This document shows, piece by piece, positions 22,292 to 33,800 of a stretch of DNA of 64,000 bases. Position 1 is the first letter of the stretch; every line of letters begins with the position of its first letter. The notes beneath the pieces are model-generated. The model saw only the letters and a list, made by a program, of their open reading frames with translations. It ran no database searches and had not been told where the DNA came from. The position numbers and the translations under genes are program-made. The DNA comes from Arachis hypogaea. Taxonomy: Eukaryota; Streptophyta; Magnoliopsida; Fabales; Fabaceae. The DNA lies in contig NC_092048.1 of NCBI RefSeq assembly GCF_003086295.3, positions 39,494,425-39,558,424 on the forward strand. Reading direction: 5' to 3'.

Positions 22292-22730
22292 AATAATGAC
22301 ATTGAAGCACCACCCCATCAAGAGATTAAGGAGAAAGAAAACCATACAAATTCAAGACACATCTTCGGAAGAAGAGCATACATACAAAGATGAAACCAAA
22401 TAACACAATAGAAAGTGCATCAAACTCAACAATTCATAAAGAACATGTCTTTGCAAGAACCTACGACAAAAAGAAAAAAGCACCAACTCTAACAACCAAC
22501 AAAAAAAAGAGGACGAGCGCCACATAAGATGACTAAGTCCATCAACTAAAATAAATGCAAAAATCAAACCACCAAATAAAAATATCACTTTGTACAACTC
22601 CAACTTCCAAATCTTTTGTACTACAAATTATTTAAAATAAAACACATTTTAAATTTAACTTCAATTTACACATATTTAATTTATTTCTATAAAACATAAA
22701 AATTTTTAATATTTATTATATCCTATCATT

Positions 22731-24390
22731 AATTTACCAGTCCCGCGCCATGAGCTCGGCAACGAGGTTTTTTACTGCTGCAACGATTTCTTGTGGCTGT
22801 ATATCCTTATTCTCAAAGACCAATTGATTGCAACTTAGCCAGATTTTCCACATGGCTGCTGTAATTGTGGATTTCTTTCGGGGGTTCAAACTTTCAATAC
22901 CAAGGCATAACACTGTGTTTCTCCACCATGGCTAGAGGTCTGATTCTACAGTAGGTACGTTCATTACTCCTAGTCTTGTCAAATCTTTGATGCCTGTGAA
23001 AAATTAATTAAGCAGTCCATGACTAATTCTGGAGCATTCTTATATTTAGGACATATGGTTGAGAAATTGAGGATTCTAGTTCAGTGCGCTGATTCACCGA
23101 AATGTCTCCATGGATAGCTCTCCAAACGAAGAGTTTAACTTTTGCTAGGGCTTTGATGGACCAAATTGACTTCCAAATCATCTTCTAGGTGAAAACTACC
23201 AAGAGAAATTCTATTGGGACGTGGAAAAATCTGAATGCAACTGAATAACCAGAATTCACAGAGTAAGAACCACTCTTTTCTTTACTCCATATTAATTTGT
23301 CTAGGCCTGAATTTTTTCTAGTGCTAAATATATTTTGAGCCACAGAAGGAAAAAAATAGGCGTTAATAAGTGATGGATTCCAGTGACCACCAGTCTGAAG
23401 TAATTATGAAACCTACTGAAGGTTTTGGTTAAGAGACTGATAAAAAATAGCATATTTAAGTTCTCCTTCAGTTACTGGTCTCGTAAGAATGCAGTTCTCC
23501 CTACTTGTCACCTTAGTTGTCAAACCCTCCAAAACTTCAATAAGATCATCTGGATTAGAACTTAGAAGTAGTGAACAATTCATCATAGAAAGATTGAACA
23601 ATTCTGCCAATACCAGTTGTTTCTAAATAACACTCACCATTCATATCTTTCAACCTTTCACTTTGGTTGTGTCTAGAATGCATTCTAAACTTGGAGTAGA
23701 AGAATCTAATATTCTGATCTCCCCATTGTAATTACTTCATTGTAGACTTCTTCCAATACCATTCCTCCTTCTCTATAGAATCTTGTAGGGTGGATTCCAA
23801 AAAGAGGATAGTAGCTCTGTTTGTTAGGCCATTCTTTGCTTTTTCAGCTTCTAGCTTTACCTTTATCTCTTGAATCAGCTTCTCCAAATTGCTTTGATTT
23901 CTAATATGCTACTGAACAATGTTGTGACGACACTGTTTGATTTTACTAAAAAATATGAACCTTGGAGAAAGAATTTGGGTTACCTTTTCAAATTGCTGAT
24001 TTCTGAGGTTTTTCTTACTATGAAAATGAACAGCCACCATATTCCATAATTTGCTATTGCTAGAATTCAACTAGCTATAATGTATAAAGAAATCCGTAGA
24101 CTTAATCACCAAAATTTCATCCTTCCAAGCAAGTTCCAAACCCCCAGTTGTATCTTGAGGGTCAATACAGTAAGAGTTTTTGAAGCCCAATCTGTCACAC
24201 TAACTGAACAAATGAAGCATTATTTTTAGTTTCATAGAGAAATAGTGCTTCGGGATAATGGAATTGACAAATTCCTTTAATATTGTGAACTGCTAGGGTC
24301 TTCTCCAAACTCCGGCAGTTACAGAAGAGCATCTTCATTGAGTTAGGTTGCGAATTGTAGGTTGGCACCGTTCCCCATTTTAGCCATGAT
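22731..24390 (-). pseudogene. LINE ORF2 relic (endonuclease start and C-terminus, RT core missing)
   Basis: Starts NSMKMLFCNCRSLEKTLAVH near 24345 followed by NIKGICQFHYPEALFLYETK, the opening of the LINE AP endonuclease (family form MKILSWNCRGLG). At 23610-23413 is SSNPDDLIEVLEGLTTKVTS, the linker before RT. The 3' part at 22860-22731 reads MWKIWLSCNQLVFENKDIQP and IVAAVKNLVAELMARD, the usual C-terminal end. The space between is too short for RT, and many stops are present. Confidence 0.75.
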
Positions 24391-24890
24391 CATATCCTCC
24401 ATATTATCTCCCTGCTACCTATTCTCTCTTTTGAGTTCAGAGTATATTCGTTTAGTTCCTGCTACTGAATTTTTTCCTACCACAATACTCCTTGCCAAAT
24501 GCTTGAGTTTTGGTCTATTAGTTGAAACCCCAGCTTAAGTACCTCTTATATCTCGGTTCTGATTAGAATGTAAAGTTTTCACTGCAAGGCTAATTGTTTA
24601 TTGAGAAAAAAAAAACTAAATGGCCTTGAGTGACTGATTGAGATTCTGCTCGCTATCTTCTGTGATTGTATTCTCTATTGGCCCTTGTTGTTGAACCACC
24701 ATTGTAACCTCGTTGTGCATATTATTATTGCCTCTCCTAGTCTGCAATATCAGAGGTTGTCCATCCTGGTTACCTCTCCCTTTTTCCTCCATTGATAAGG
24801 CTTCTAAACTCCGAAGCAAACACACTGAAGTAGGCTTCTTCGATCTCTCTCCCTGTTGTCAGCCAAATCTCGGGTTACTAGAATTAGTGT

Positions 24891-25082
24891 ACTTGAAAAG
24901 AAGATTTTTGAATATTATTTCTGAATTGTTTCACTTACAGTGTGATTACATACAGAATATAAAGATTATTTACAACATAATTAAGGAAAGAAAATAACAG
25001 GTAATAAAAGCTATTCAAAACAAATCTGCACCAAATCTGTCCTAATAAACAAATCTGTACTAATTATAGAATAATTACAACA
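24891..25082 (-). repeat. 3' LTR of the small copia element
   Basis: About 192 bp, nearly identical to 25934-26127 with a handful of differences such as a TA insertion near 26093. Directly preceded on the minus strand by the polypurine tract AGCTTGAGGGGGAG. Confidence 0.88.
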
Positions 25083-25096
25083 CTCCCCCTCAAGCT
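25083..25096 (-). other. Polypurine tract, small copia element
   Basis: Minus strand AGCTTGAGGGGGAG immediately before the TG of the 3' LTR, the expected primer site for second-strand synthesis. Confidence 0.8.
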
Positions 25097-25936
25097 GGTG
25101 AATGTATATCTATCATTCCCAGCTTGCAAGTAAGGTCTTTTAAATGCTCTGTGGGAAGTCTCTTAGTGAACATATCTGCCAATTGGAGTCTTGAAGGAAT
25201 GTACTTGGTGGCTATAAGACCATTGTCCAATTTCTCCTTAATGAAATGTCGGTCTATTTCTACATGCTTTGTTCGGTCATGTTGAACTGGATTGTGTGCA
25301 ATACTAATGGCAGACTTATTATCACAAACCAGTTCCATAGGAGCTTCATACTTTACTTTGAGGTCATCAAGTATGATCTTCATCCATAATAATTCGCAAA
25401 TCCCTTGGGCCATGGCTCTAAATTCCACCTCTGCACTTGATCTTGCAACTACATTTTGCTTCTTGCTCCTCCATGTCACCAAGTTTCCACCCAAGAACAT
25501 GCAATATCCTGAGGTGGATCTCCTAGCAATAATTAATCCAGCGTAGTCAGCATCAGTATATACTTTCATGGATAAAATCCCTTCCTTTTTGAATAGCAAT
25601 CCTTTCTTTGGAGAGGCTTTCAAGTACTGAATAATTCTGTTTACAGCCTGCAAATGTCTCTCTCTTGGATCATGCATGAATTGACTAACCACACTAACTG
25701 CATAGGCTATGTCAGGCCTGGTGTGTGATAAGTAGATGAGTTTTCCCACAAGCCTCTGGTACTGTGCCTTCTCCACCTTTGGGCTTTTCTCATCATTTCC
25801 AATTCTATGATTTTTCTCTATGGGCACTCCAGTTATCTTACAATCCAACTTACCAATCTCTTTGAGGAGATCTAGGATATATTTTTTTTGGGAAATAAAG
25901 ATGCCTTGTCTAGAGTAAGCAACCTCTATCCCAACT
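25090..25936 (-). pseudogene. Copia RT C-terminus and RNase H, N-terminally deleted
   Basis: Open from the LTR junction to a stop at 25090. Recognisable are GIEVAYSRQGIFISQKKYIL and YQRLVGKLIYLSHTRPDIAY (end of RT, connection domain), then RNase H: YTDADYAG, SSAEVEFRAMAQG, CDNKSAISIAHNP and HVEIDRHFIKEKL, ending LTCKLGMIDIHSPA just before the polypurine tract. The YVDD motif is absent. The frame has no internal stop, yet it lacks a start of its own because the 5' LTR is fused to it. Confidence 0.9.
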
Positions 25937-26127
25937 TGAAAAGAAGATTTTTGAATATTATTTCTGAATTGTTTCACTTAGAGTGTGATTACATACAGAA
26001 TATTAAGATTATTTACAACCTAATTAAGGAAAGAAAATAATAGGTAATAAAAGCTATTCAAAACAAATCTGCACCAAATCTATCCTAATATAAACAAATC
26101 TGTACTAATTATAGAATAATTACAACA
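25934..26127 (-). repeat. 5' LTR of the small copia element
   Basis: About 194 bp, the copy next to the TSD at 26128-26132. Its inner end runs straight into RT coding sequence (GIEVAYSRQG) with no primer binding site between, marking the deletion junction. Confidence 0.85.
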
Positions 26128-27086
26128 AGTGTTTTCTTTCATAGCCTCAATTCTTTTTTTCGTCTGGTCTGTCTTCAACCACTCCTCCCATTCACCTTCT
26201 AGGCTATCATCTTTATTACCACCTTCTTGAGTATTAGAACAACTCTGAGTCTCGTGACCTAAATGGCCACATAAGGAACAAAAGCATCCTATTCTTTTAT
26301 ACTGCAGTTGAATTGTTATTACTCTACCATTAGGACCTGCAATTTTTACCGATTGCTCCAATTTCTGAGTTACATCTGAGGAGATTCTCACCTTCACTAT
26401 CCTCACTTCCTTTCCTTTGACAAGAAAGACATCCAAATCAAGAATAACACCGAGAAATTATCCAATTTTCCTTTTCAATTCCTTTGTTTTATAATACTCT
26501 AGCAGCTTTTATAATTGGATCCAAATTGGAACAAAACAAAAAGTATCCTTCACCACTTTCATGTCTATTGACCATCTTTTAATATTCAGGATATCATTTT
26601 TGAACAACCATGGTATCTCCTTCTCCACCCAGATTAAATCGTTTTCCTTTTCAAAAGAGAATTGGAAAGTATTATCACCATGATTAATTAAAATATATGA
26701 TTATGATTAGTCTTTACTGCAATAGTATATATGATAAGAGAAAAGCTCTGCATACAAGCCATTAAGGCTTGTATGCTTTACAAGTTCATTAAGTAATAAA
26801 CCCAAAAAACGCGCTGCTACACATACGTTGAACACACGCGCTATATAAATATCATGCGTATATATAACTACCAAATTTAAAAGATCTGTTTCCTTTTTCG
26901 TTCTCCTTATTTTCAGATTTGGTTGTTCTTCTTCTCGCGCGTCTTCCTCCTTCTTCTCGATCATTTTTTCCCCTCCTTTCTCACTGGTATGTTCTTTATC
27001 ATTTACGTTTGTTTCTCACTCTGCAACTCCATCTTCGTTTTCTATTCGATTTCTGAAATCAAAGTTTGAATTCGTTTTTGAAGATA

Positions 27087-30000
27087 ATGGATGATTCAAC
27101 CTCAGATTGTCAGCTGAATCCAGGCGAAGTGGACTATGAATTTGAATCTAACGAAGTTCCTGAGGTTTGATTTACATAAAATTACTATGAATTTTGTTGC
27201 AGTAATTTGTATAGCAATGTGTAGGGGAATAATTCGTGAACATTGACTGTCAAAATAATGCATGAAGATAAATCTGTGGATTGAATGTAATGTATTAGTT
27301 TTGATTAATTATCTGGAATTTATAGCAGACGCTCGGGTGTAGATCAGACCTTTTTTGGGTATATTTCTGCTAGAAGTGTGGGTGTATTTATACACTTTAC
27401 TGCTTTTTTGTTATTTTAATTGAGTTGTTGTTGTTCAGGTGTATTATATCAGACATGATTGGGTGTGTTTTTAGTTTTTGATATGGTGTATTCTGCAACC
27501 TGTGTATTTACAGTTTATGGCTTTTATTGTCATTTTAGTTGAGTTGTTGCGGTTCTGGTGTATCATATCAGACATGATTGTGTGTATTTGAATTATATCT
27601 ATGGGTGTATTTGAATCATATCTATGGGTGTATTCTGCAGCCTCTCTCGGTTGTTGATGACCAGTTTGTTCCGAAGGTTGGAATGACTTTTACCACCCTT
27701 GAAAATGCTGGAAAATTTTACAGGAACTACGCCAAGGCTGCAGGTTTCTCTACAAGAGTTCGGAGCACAAATAGGAAGGGAAACGAGATTAAGAATCAAC
27801 TGATTACATGTAGCAGAGAGGAAAAATGGAAATCTAAAATATCTCCGACCGAGAAGACCAATCCGACAGCCGGTTTAAACTGTCCTGCAAGAATTTATAT
27901 ACACACATTGAAGGATGTCGGTGCTTGAATCATTTCAAAGGTTGTGCTGGATCATTCACACCCCTGCTGTCCAAGTAAAGCAGAGATGCTCAAACAGCAC
28001 AGGGAACTAAGCATGTCCATTCGTCGTACAATAGAGAATAACGAGGAGGCCGGTATCAGACCAAGCAAAACCTACCAATCATTTGTTGCGGCTGCCGGGG
28101 GTCACCGCGAGTTAAATTTTATCGAAAAAGACGTGAGGAATTACATTACCAGGGAAGTGCGGAATGTTTCCGAACAAGAAGATGCAAAGGAATTCGGGAA
28201 ATATTTGTTAAGAATGAAAGAGAAGAATTAGAATTTCTTTTTTGAGCTCGAACTCGAGGAGGATCAATCGATTAAGCTGGCTTTTTGGGCCGATGCAAGA
28301 AGCAGAGCTGCCTTTGAGTATTTCGGAGACGTCATTTCATTCGACACCACCTACAATACAAACAGGTAACAAACTGTCCCTATTTATGATGCTAAATTAA
28401 TGTATTTTTATGAATCCGTAGCAGAGGTGTATATTGGCTATTTTTTGGGTGTATACGAAGCATTTGTTGGGGTGTACCTAATGATTTTGCATTCTGCACT
28501 ATGGTAATTTATTTCAGGTATAATTTGGTATGTGGTTCTTTTGTCGAGGTGAATCATCATGGTCAGTCAACATTTTTCGGATGCTCTTTGATGAAAAACG
28601 AAGAAATTGAATCATTCAAATGATTATTTCAATGTTGGCTTCGTTGCATGGGAGGAAATGCTCCGAAAGGGTTTCTCACCGATCAATGCGCATCAATGTA
28701 AAGGGCTTTAGAGGCCTGTATGCCAACAACAATTCACTGTTGGTGTATTTGGCACATCATGAAGAAGATTCCAAGCAAATTAAATGGGTACAAGGGACAT
28801 GCAAATATTGTACAAGAAATGAGCCAAGTTGTTTGGAACTCTCACAGCAAAGACTCATTCGATAGGAATTTGAATGATTTTCTGCTCAATTTTGGTCTTG
28901 CGGACAACAAGTGGCTTTCAGGTAATGTCTTTTTAAAATCTGTAGCAGAGGTGTAAATTGCATGTTTTATCGGGTGTATTTATAGTCTGTGTTTGGGTGT
29001 ATTCTGCAGATCTGTATGAAGACCGTCATATATGGGTTCCTATCTATCTGGATCACCACTTCTGGACAGGGATGAGAAGCACACAAAGGAGCGAGAGCAT
29101 GCATTCATTTTTTAACAAGTTTATCACCCGGAACAGCTCGCTTATTCAGTTCGTCAAACAATACGATAATTGCCTCGGAAGCAGGGAGCAAGCAGAGAGA
29201 GAATCAGATGCTGCAGATTTTCATACGGTCATACCGTGTGTAAACAAATCCTCCATTGAAGCTCAGTTTCAAGATGCGTACACTCATCAAAAGTTTAGGA
29301 AAGTCTAAGCGCAATTCAGAGGAAAGGCGAATTGCATCACCAAATTAACGAATTTCGCTCTAGGCTATTTAGTATACGAAGTCGGAGAACAAGTTTCCAG
29401 CTCAATATTCAACAAGTTTGTGGTTACTTACGACTCAGTTGCAGCCGAGGTAAAATGCCAATGCTTATTATTCGAGTCGAGAGGGATACTGTGTCGTCAC
29501 GCACTAAGCGTGTTAAGATTCGAACAAGTAAGCCAAGTGTCACCTAGATATATACTGGAACGATGGAGCAAGAAGGTAAAGAGGCGACACACACACATCA
29601 AGAGCAGCCACGACGAGCCACTAATGGAGCCAAAAAGCAAGAGGTTCGACCAATTGGTTTTTTGTTCGCAAAATATTTGCGAATTTGCATCCGAATCAGA
29701 GGAGCTGACTGCAATTCTGCACCGTGCGTACGATAACGTCATGGCTGAGATGGAATCATTAAAAGCCAAAAGGAAGAGGACATCTTCTTTATCCCACGAA
29801 GACGCCAACTTGGAATCTGTTAACGAGCTTCAAAGCCCGCCAAGGATTCGAACAAGAGGACGTCCAAAAAATAGGCTAGGTTCAAAGTTGGACAAACAGA
29901 TCACAAATGCCACAAAGAAGAAGAAGATGAAAGTTTTAAGCGAGGTAAAAGTAATGTTCTTTAAATTTGTGGCGATTGAGTTTATTTTTCTCGTTAATAG

Positions 30001-30146
30001 TTTAGCTAATATGTGAGTGTTATATTCAGATAAACCTGTTTGATGCTGCATCAGTGGTGCATTCAAATTCCAGCCAATATCAAGGACAAGTTATGAATTA
30101 TCAGTTCAGGGTACCAGCAGCAGGGGATAACTCTTTCGGTGTATAG
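27087..30146 (+). pseudogene. FAR1/FHY3-related MULE transposase, five in-frame stops
   Basis: Exons 27087-27164, 27641-28365, 28518-28921, 29010-29944 and 30030-30146 join in one frame without any frameshift. Domains in order: FAR1 DNA-binding (FTTLENAGKFYRNYAKAAGF, CSREEK, CPARIYIH), MULE transposase core (ISFDTTYNTNR, FLTDQCASM, HCWCIWHIMKK), SWIM zinc finger (CQCLLFESRGILCRH, about 29456) and a basic C-terminus with TRGRPKNRLGSK resembling an AT-hook. Stops: TGA 27926, TAG 28229, TGA about 28619, TAA about 28697 and TAA 29306, each explained by one C-to-T or G-to-A change at Gln or Trp. The protein would bind element ends and move the MULE; this copy cannot. Confidence 0.9.
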
Positions 30147-30690
30147 TTTTACAGAATATGGGTGTAAAAGCACCGTTATTTTGGGTGTATTTTTGTTAAT
30201 TCACATTTTACATATAGATACATATATATAATATTTGTGTTTTAGGGTTTACAGGTAAGGGGTAAGGGTTTAGGTTTTAAGTGTTTAGGGTTCAGGGTTT
30301 TAGTCTCAAAGCATCAGGGGGGATAGGTTTCAGGGTGTATATTCAACTTTATTTGGGTGTAAAAATTCGCAAGGTTATGGGTGTATATTTGATTTGATGA
30401 TTTTCTTCATATTTTAGTACCTGTAATTCATACATTTTGAATACAGCACAAACAGTTTAACAACACAGAAAGTTTGGGTGTATATTTTAAGCAATCTTGG
30501 GTGTATATTAAACTTGCGTTGGGTGTAAAAGTTTATATTTTGTGTTTATATCTGCCTTTGATGTTTTCCTTCATATTTTACCACCTGTAATACAGCTTTT
30601 GAATACATCACAGACAGTTTAACATCACAGACAGTTTGGGTGTATATTTTAAGCAATTTTGGGTGTATATTAAGCATTTCGTTGGGTGTA
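27336..30690 (+). repeat. Dispersed TGGGTGTA motifs in transposase introns and 3' flank
   Basis: GGGTGTA and close variants recur more than twenty times, at for example 27336, 27380, 27604, 27628, 28446, 28973, 28996, 30157, 30182, 30352, 30476, 30500 and 30521. They occur in introns and in the region after the stop, hardly at all in exons. Two introns end with the same GGGTGTATTCTGCAG at the 3' splice site (27640, 29009). Confidence 0.85.
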
Positions 30691-30893
30691 AAAGTTTATA
30701 ATTTGTGTTTATATCTGTCTTGATGTTTTCATTCATATTTTACCACCTGTAATACAGCTTTTGAATACATCACAGATAGTTTAACAGCACAAATAGTTTA
30801 ACTATGGAAAAAAAATATACATTGAATAGAAGTTGTTGATAAATGGCAAATTTTTATAGCATTTGTTCAATTTACAAACTAGCTAGCAGTGGA

Positions 30894-33800
30894 TTACGCA
30901 GTTTCTATATCAGTAGAATTTATTTGACAAAACGGACTCAATAATACGGAGGATGGCTTCGATAGCCTTATTGCATTACTCTCTCTAATTGCTTGATCTC
31001 TCTCTTTATTCATTTCACTGAATAGTATCTGCGAAGCATACTCCACTCTATAGTGGTCCACCTCCTCCTACAATTAAAAAGTATATTCTGTTTAAACAGC
31101 AATATTAATTCAGTAAAGTAATACAGAGTTATATAGTTCTAAAGACAGTTACCTGTTTCCAATTATCCCATTCATACTTTCCCTTTTTAATGTTTTCCGG
31201 CTCAATTAACTCAAGCCACTTCATAACGTAGATAGCGCAGTCATAGCTGAAAAAGAAGAAAATAAATTACAAATCTCATTTAGGAAAGTTTAATGTTCAG
31301 TGTCCCAAATTTATACCTTGATTTTTGGCCTGATATTTTAACATATGATGCTTTAATTTCCTTCTCCTTCTCGTCTTTCTTCAGAGGTTCCCCACCGGCA
31401 TATGCTCTCAATCTTGAAAATACATATCCCTTAAATACCAAAACAAATCAGTAATACACCCGAATGAATGCACAAGATACAACCAACTAAATGGACAATA
31501 TACACCCAACACAACTAACGAAATACACCCAACTTGATAAATAACATACACCCAACTTGATCAACAAAATACACCCAAATGGTTCAACAAAATACACCCA
31601 ACTCGACAAAGAAATTACACCCAAAGGAGATCATAATTACACCCAAAGCAAAACATACATACACCTTATATTGAACTGAAATAGACCTATCTATTAAAGT
31701 AAAGAACACAGAGGCAACTTACAGTAAATTTATTAAGCTGCTTTCTCTCTTCGCTTGGAGCTTTCTTGTGTAGCGGGTCAAGTATATGACATCTCCGCTT
31801 TGTTGTATCAATCACCCATAACCACCAATGGCCCGAGTAGCAAACAGGTGCAAAAATCTGAATGATTGCCACATTTCAACAGTGTGTTATTTTATTTGGC
31901 ATATAAGTAAAGAACGGTACTAACAAATTTAGCAAATGAAAACTTACATATCGATGAGAAGTTAATTTTTTTGCATCTATGAAGGGAATAAAACTCGGGT
32001 AGTCTTCCACCTTGAATTCTTTATTGGTTTTAGGTGATATGAATTCCCCCTTTGGGTGCTTCGAAAGGGCCATGTTCTGCAACAATTGCGAAACAACAAA
32101 TGAAATAATGAAAATACACCCAAGTGAATACTTTAAATACACCCAAATGACTACACAACTTACCACAATATCGGGGGGGGGGGGAGACAGTATACTTGTT
32201 CTTGAAACCTTTTATCATTTTTCTGGTTGAGGATGATGCACATGGCAGATACAATCTATAAATATATGCCGAAATCAATTTACATTAATAAACATAGCAG
32301 TAAACTTTGGTGTAAAAACATTAATGTTATTCTAATATTACCTCAGATTCTATATAACTTTCTGCCTGGAGGGATGCAAGGTGCATTCTATTTAAAATGT
32401 AATTATCTTGGGCAATCAGAGTACACATGTGGTCATACTCGTTAGTACCGCCATCTGCGTATGTCTTCAGTCGCGTCCCCCAGATGTAGCACTTTTCTTT
32501 CATATCATCCGTAATCTGATTTATTCCCTCAGAAGTTTCAAACTTCCCAGAACTTTCTCTCCCAATCTCCCTTTGAATTTGTGGACTTTTACTTTTTTCT
32601 TTCGCCGCACTGCTTGCTATTTTTTGTACCAAATCGTCTAATTGTTCTAGAAAATTTGCAGTTTCTGGAGATTTTGCCCTTTCTGTCTCCTGCGTTGACG
32701 CTCCCTCCTGGCTTGAATCAGTCAAGCCAAGGCTGAATGATGGCACTGGATCTGTTTTAGGAACATAGGATGCTATCCGTGCCATCATCATCAGGGCAGC
32801 AACGTCTTCTGCGGCTGGATGACTGCGTCATCATGTATAACGTATTATAAGAGTAAGAATATACGGATCATAAGCAAAGATTGATTTTAGTCTGATGAAC
32901 TTACATTTTAGATGGAGCTGGGGGAAGCGTGGGTGTGGTTTCTTGAAGTTGTTGGGGAGGGGGGTTTAGGAGTGCTGCACAGTTACACAAAATTAATCAT
33001 GGCGTAAAAAAAACTACTCAGGAACAATATACACCCAAACTGTTACCAAATATACACCCGAACTGTAACCAAATATACACCCAAACTCTAAACAAATATT
33101 CACCCAATACTATTTCTTACGTTTCTGTAGTTCCTTCAATCTGTAGCAGAGAGGTTGGTTCAAAATCTGTCTCAGGTGTTTCTTGAAGTTCCGGCACAGT
33201 GGTTGTTTGGGACGCCGGCACAAAAACTTAAATTGGGACTCTAAACAAGAAGAAAAATGAAATGTTAACAACGCCTTTGAAAATAATAAGGTTATAAGGT
33301 TGAAATATTCTTGGAAAACTCACATTGCAAGCGCATCCGACGGTGTCTGTTCCCTCACAACCATCATATTCGAATCAGCCGGCTCACTGGCTGACTGTTG
33401 AACCGGACTCAACCTAAAATACACCCGAACAATTCAAAAAGAAGACAGGCTTTGTTTTTTGAGAACTTACATACTTGCAGTTTTTGCTTTTTTTTCTTGC
33501 CTTTTTTTTTCTTGAATAAAATAATAAAGGGCTTTTTTTCTAAAAAAAATATATACAGAATTAGAAGTAGAAGGTAATAGAAGAACAAAAGTAACGGTTA
33601 TTTGAAAGAGAAATTACATGCTCTCTGCCGGCTGGTTTACACTACTCTATTCTGTGCGTCCTTGAGAGGAAGGATCATCACTTCCCAAGTTCACAGCCGG
33701 TATTCTAAACAGATTTCATGTTATTCAGACAAAATATGATACAGGTATAAAATACACCGAAATGGTTCCACAAAATACACCCAAATCATGATAACAAGAT

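Larger units (their letters stand above)
20424..22730 (+). mobile_element. Decayed Helitron-like element carrying an RPA1-like relic
   Basis: It begins TCTACTCTTAATATATAAAAG after an A, which resembles plant Helitron 5' ends (TC start, A|T insertion). The body is AT-rich, contains a direct repeat of about 220 bp, and near its right part has a replication protein A1-like OB-fold relic on the same strand, a cargo common in plant Helitrons. No CTRR end with hairpin was found; the right limit is simply where LINE coding sequence starts. Family assignment is therefore tentative. Confidence 0.5.
24891..26127 (-). mobile_element. Small internally deleted Ty1/copia element with both LTRs
   Basis: Two direct repeats of about 190 bp (24891-25082 and 25934-26127) flank 850 bp. 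On the minus strand each begins TGTTGTAATTATTC. The bases AGTGT stand immediately outside both ends (24886-24890 and 26128-26132), a 5-bp target-site duplication. A polypurine tract precedes the left (3') LTR. Between them only the end of RT and RNase H remain; the 5' LTR is fused directly to the middle of RT, so the PBS, gag, protease, integrase and first part of RT were lost in one deletion. Confidence 0.9.
22731..26700 (-). mobile_element. L1-type LINE retrotransposon, decayed, split by a copia insertion
   Basis: On the minus strand: ORF1 with a DUF4283-like start and CCHC knuckle (26700 to 24600, interrupted 24891-26127), then ORF2 with the start of an AP endonuclease (24390), a linker before RT (23610-23413) and a C-terminal reverse-transcriptase-like end (22860-22731). 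The RT catalytic core is missing, apparently deleted. No poly-A tail is seen because the 3' end abuts the Helitron-like element. The MULE abuts the 5' end. Confidence 0.8.
24600..26700 (-). pseudogene. LINE ORF1 (DUF4283, zinc knuckle), split by an LTR element
   Basis: From about 26690 the minus strand reads FQFSFEKENDLIWVEKEIPW-like and VRIVKVRISSD blocks typical of the DUF4283 nucleic-acid-binding part of plant LINE ORF1, then the knuckle CSLCGHLGHETQSC (about 26280-26240) and an acidic tail to IEAMKENT at 26135. It is broken at 26128-26132 by the copia insertion and resumes at 24890 with Ser/Lys-rich sequence ending at 24616. Stops occur in both parts. Confidence 0.75.

Noticed and set aside
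24616..24825. An independent small gene
   Set aside because: It is the C-terminal tail of LINE ORF1, continuous with 26128-26700 once the copia insertion is taken out.
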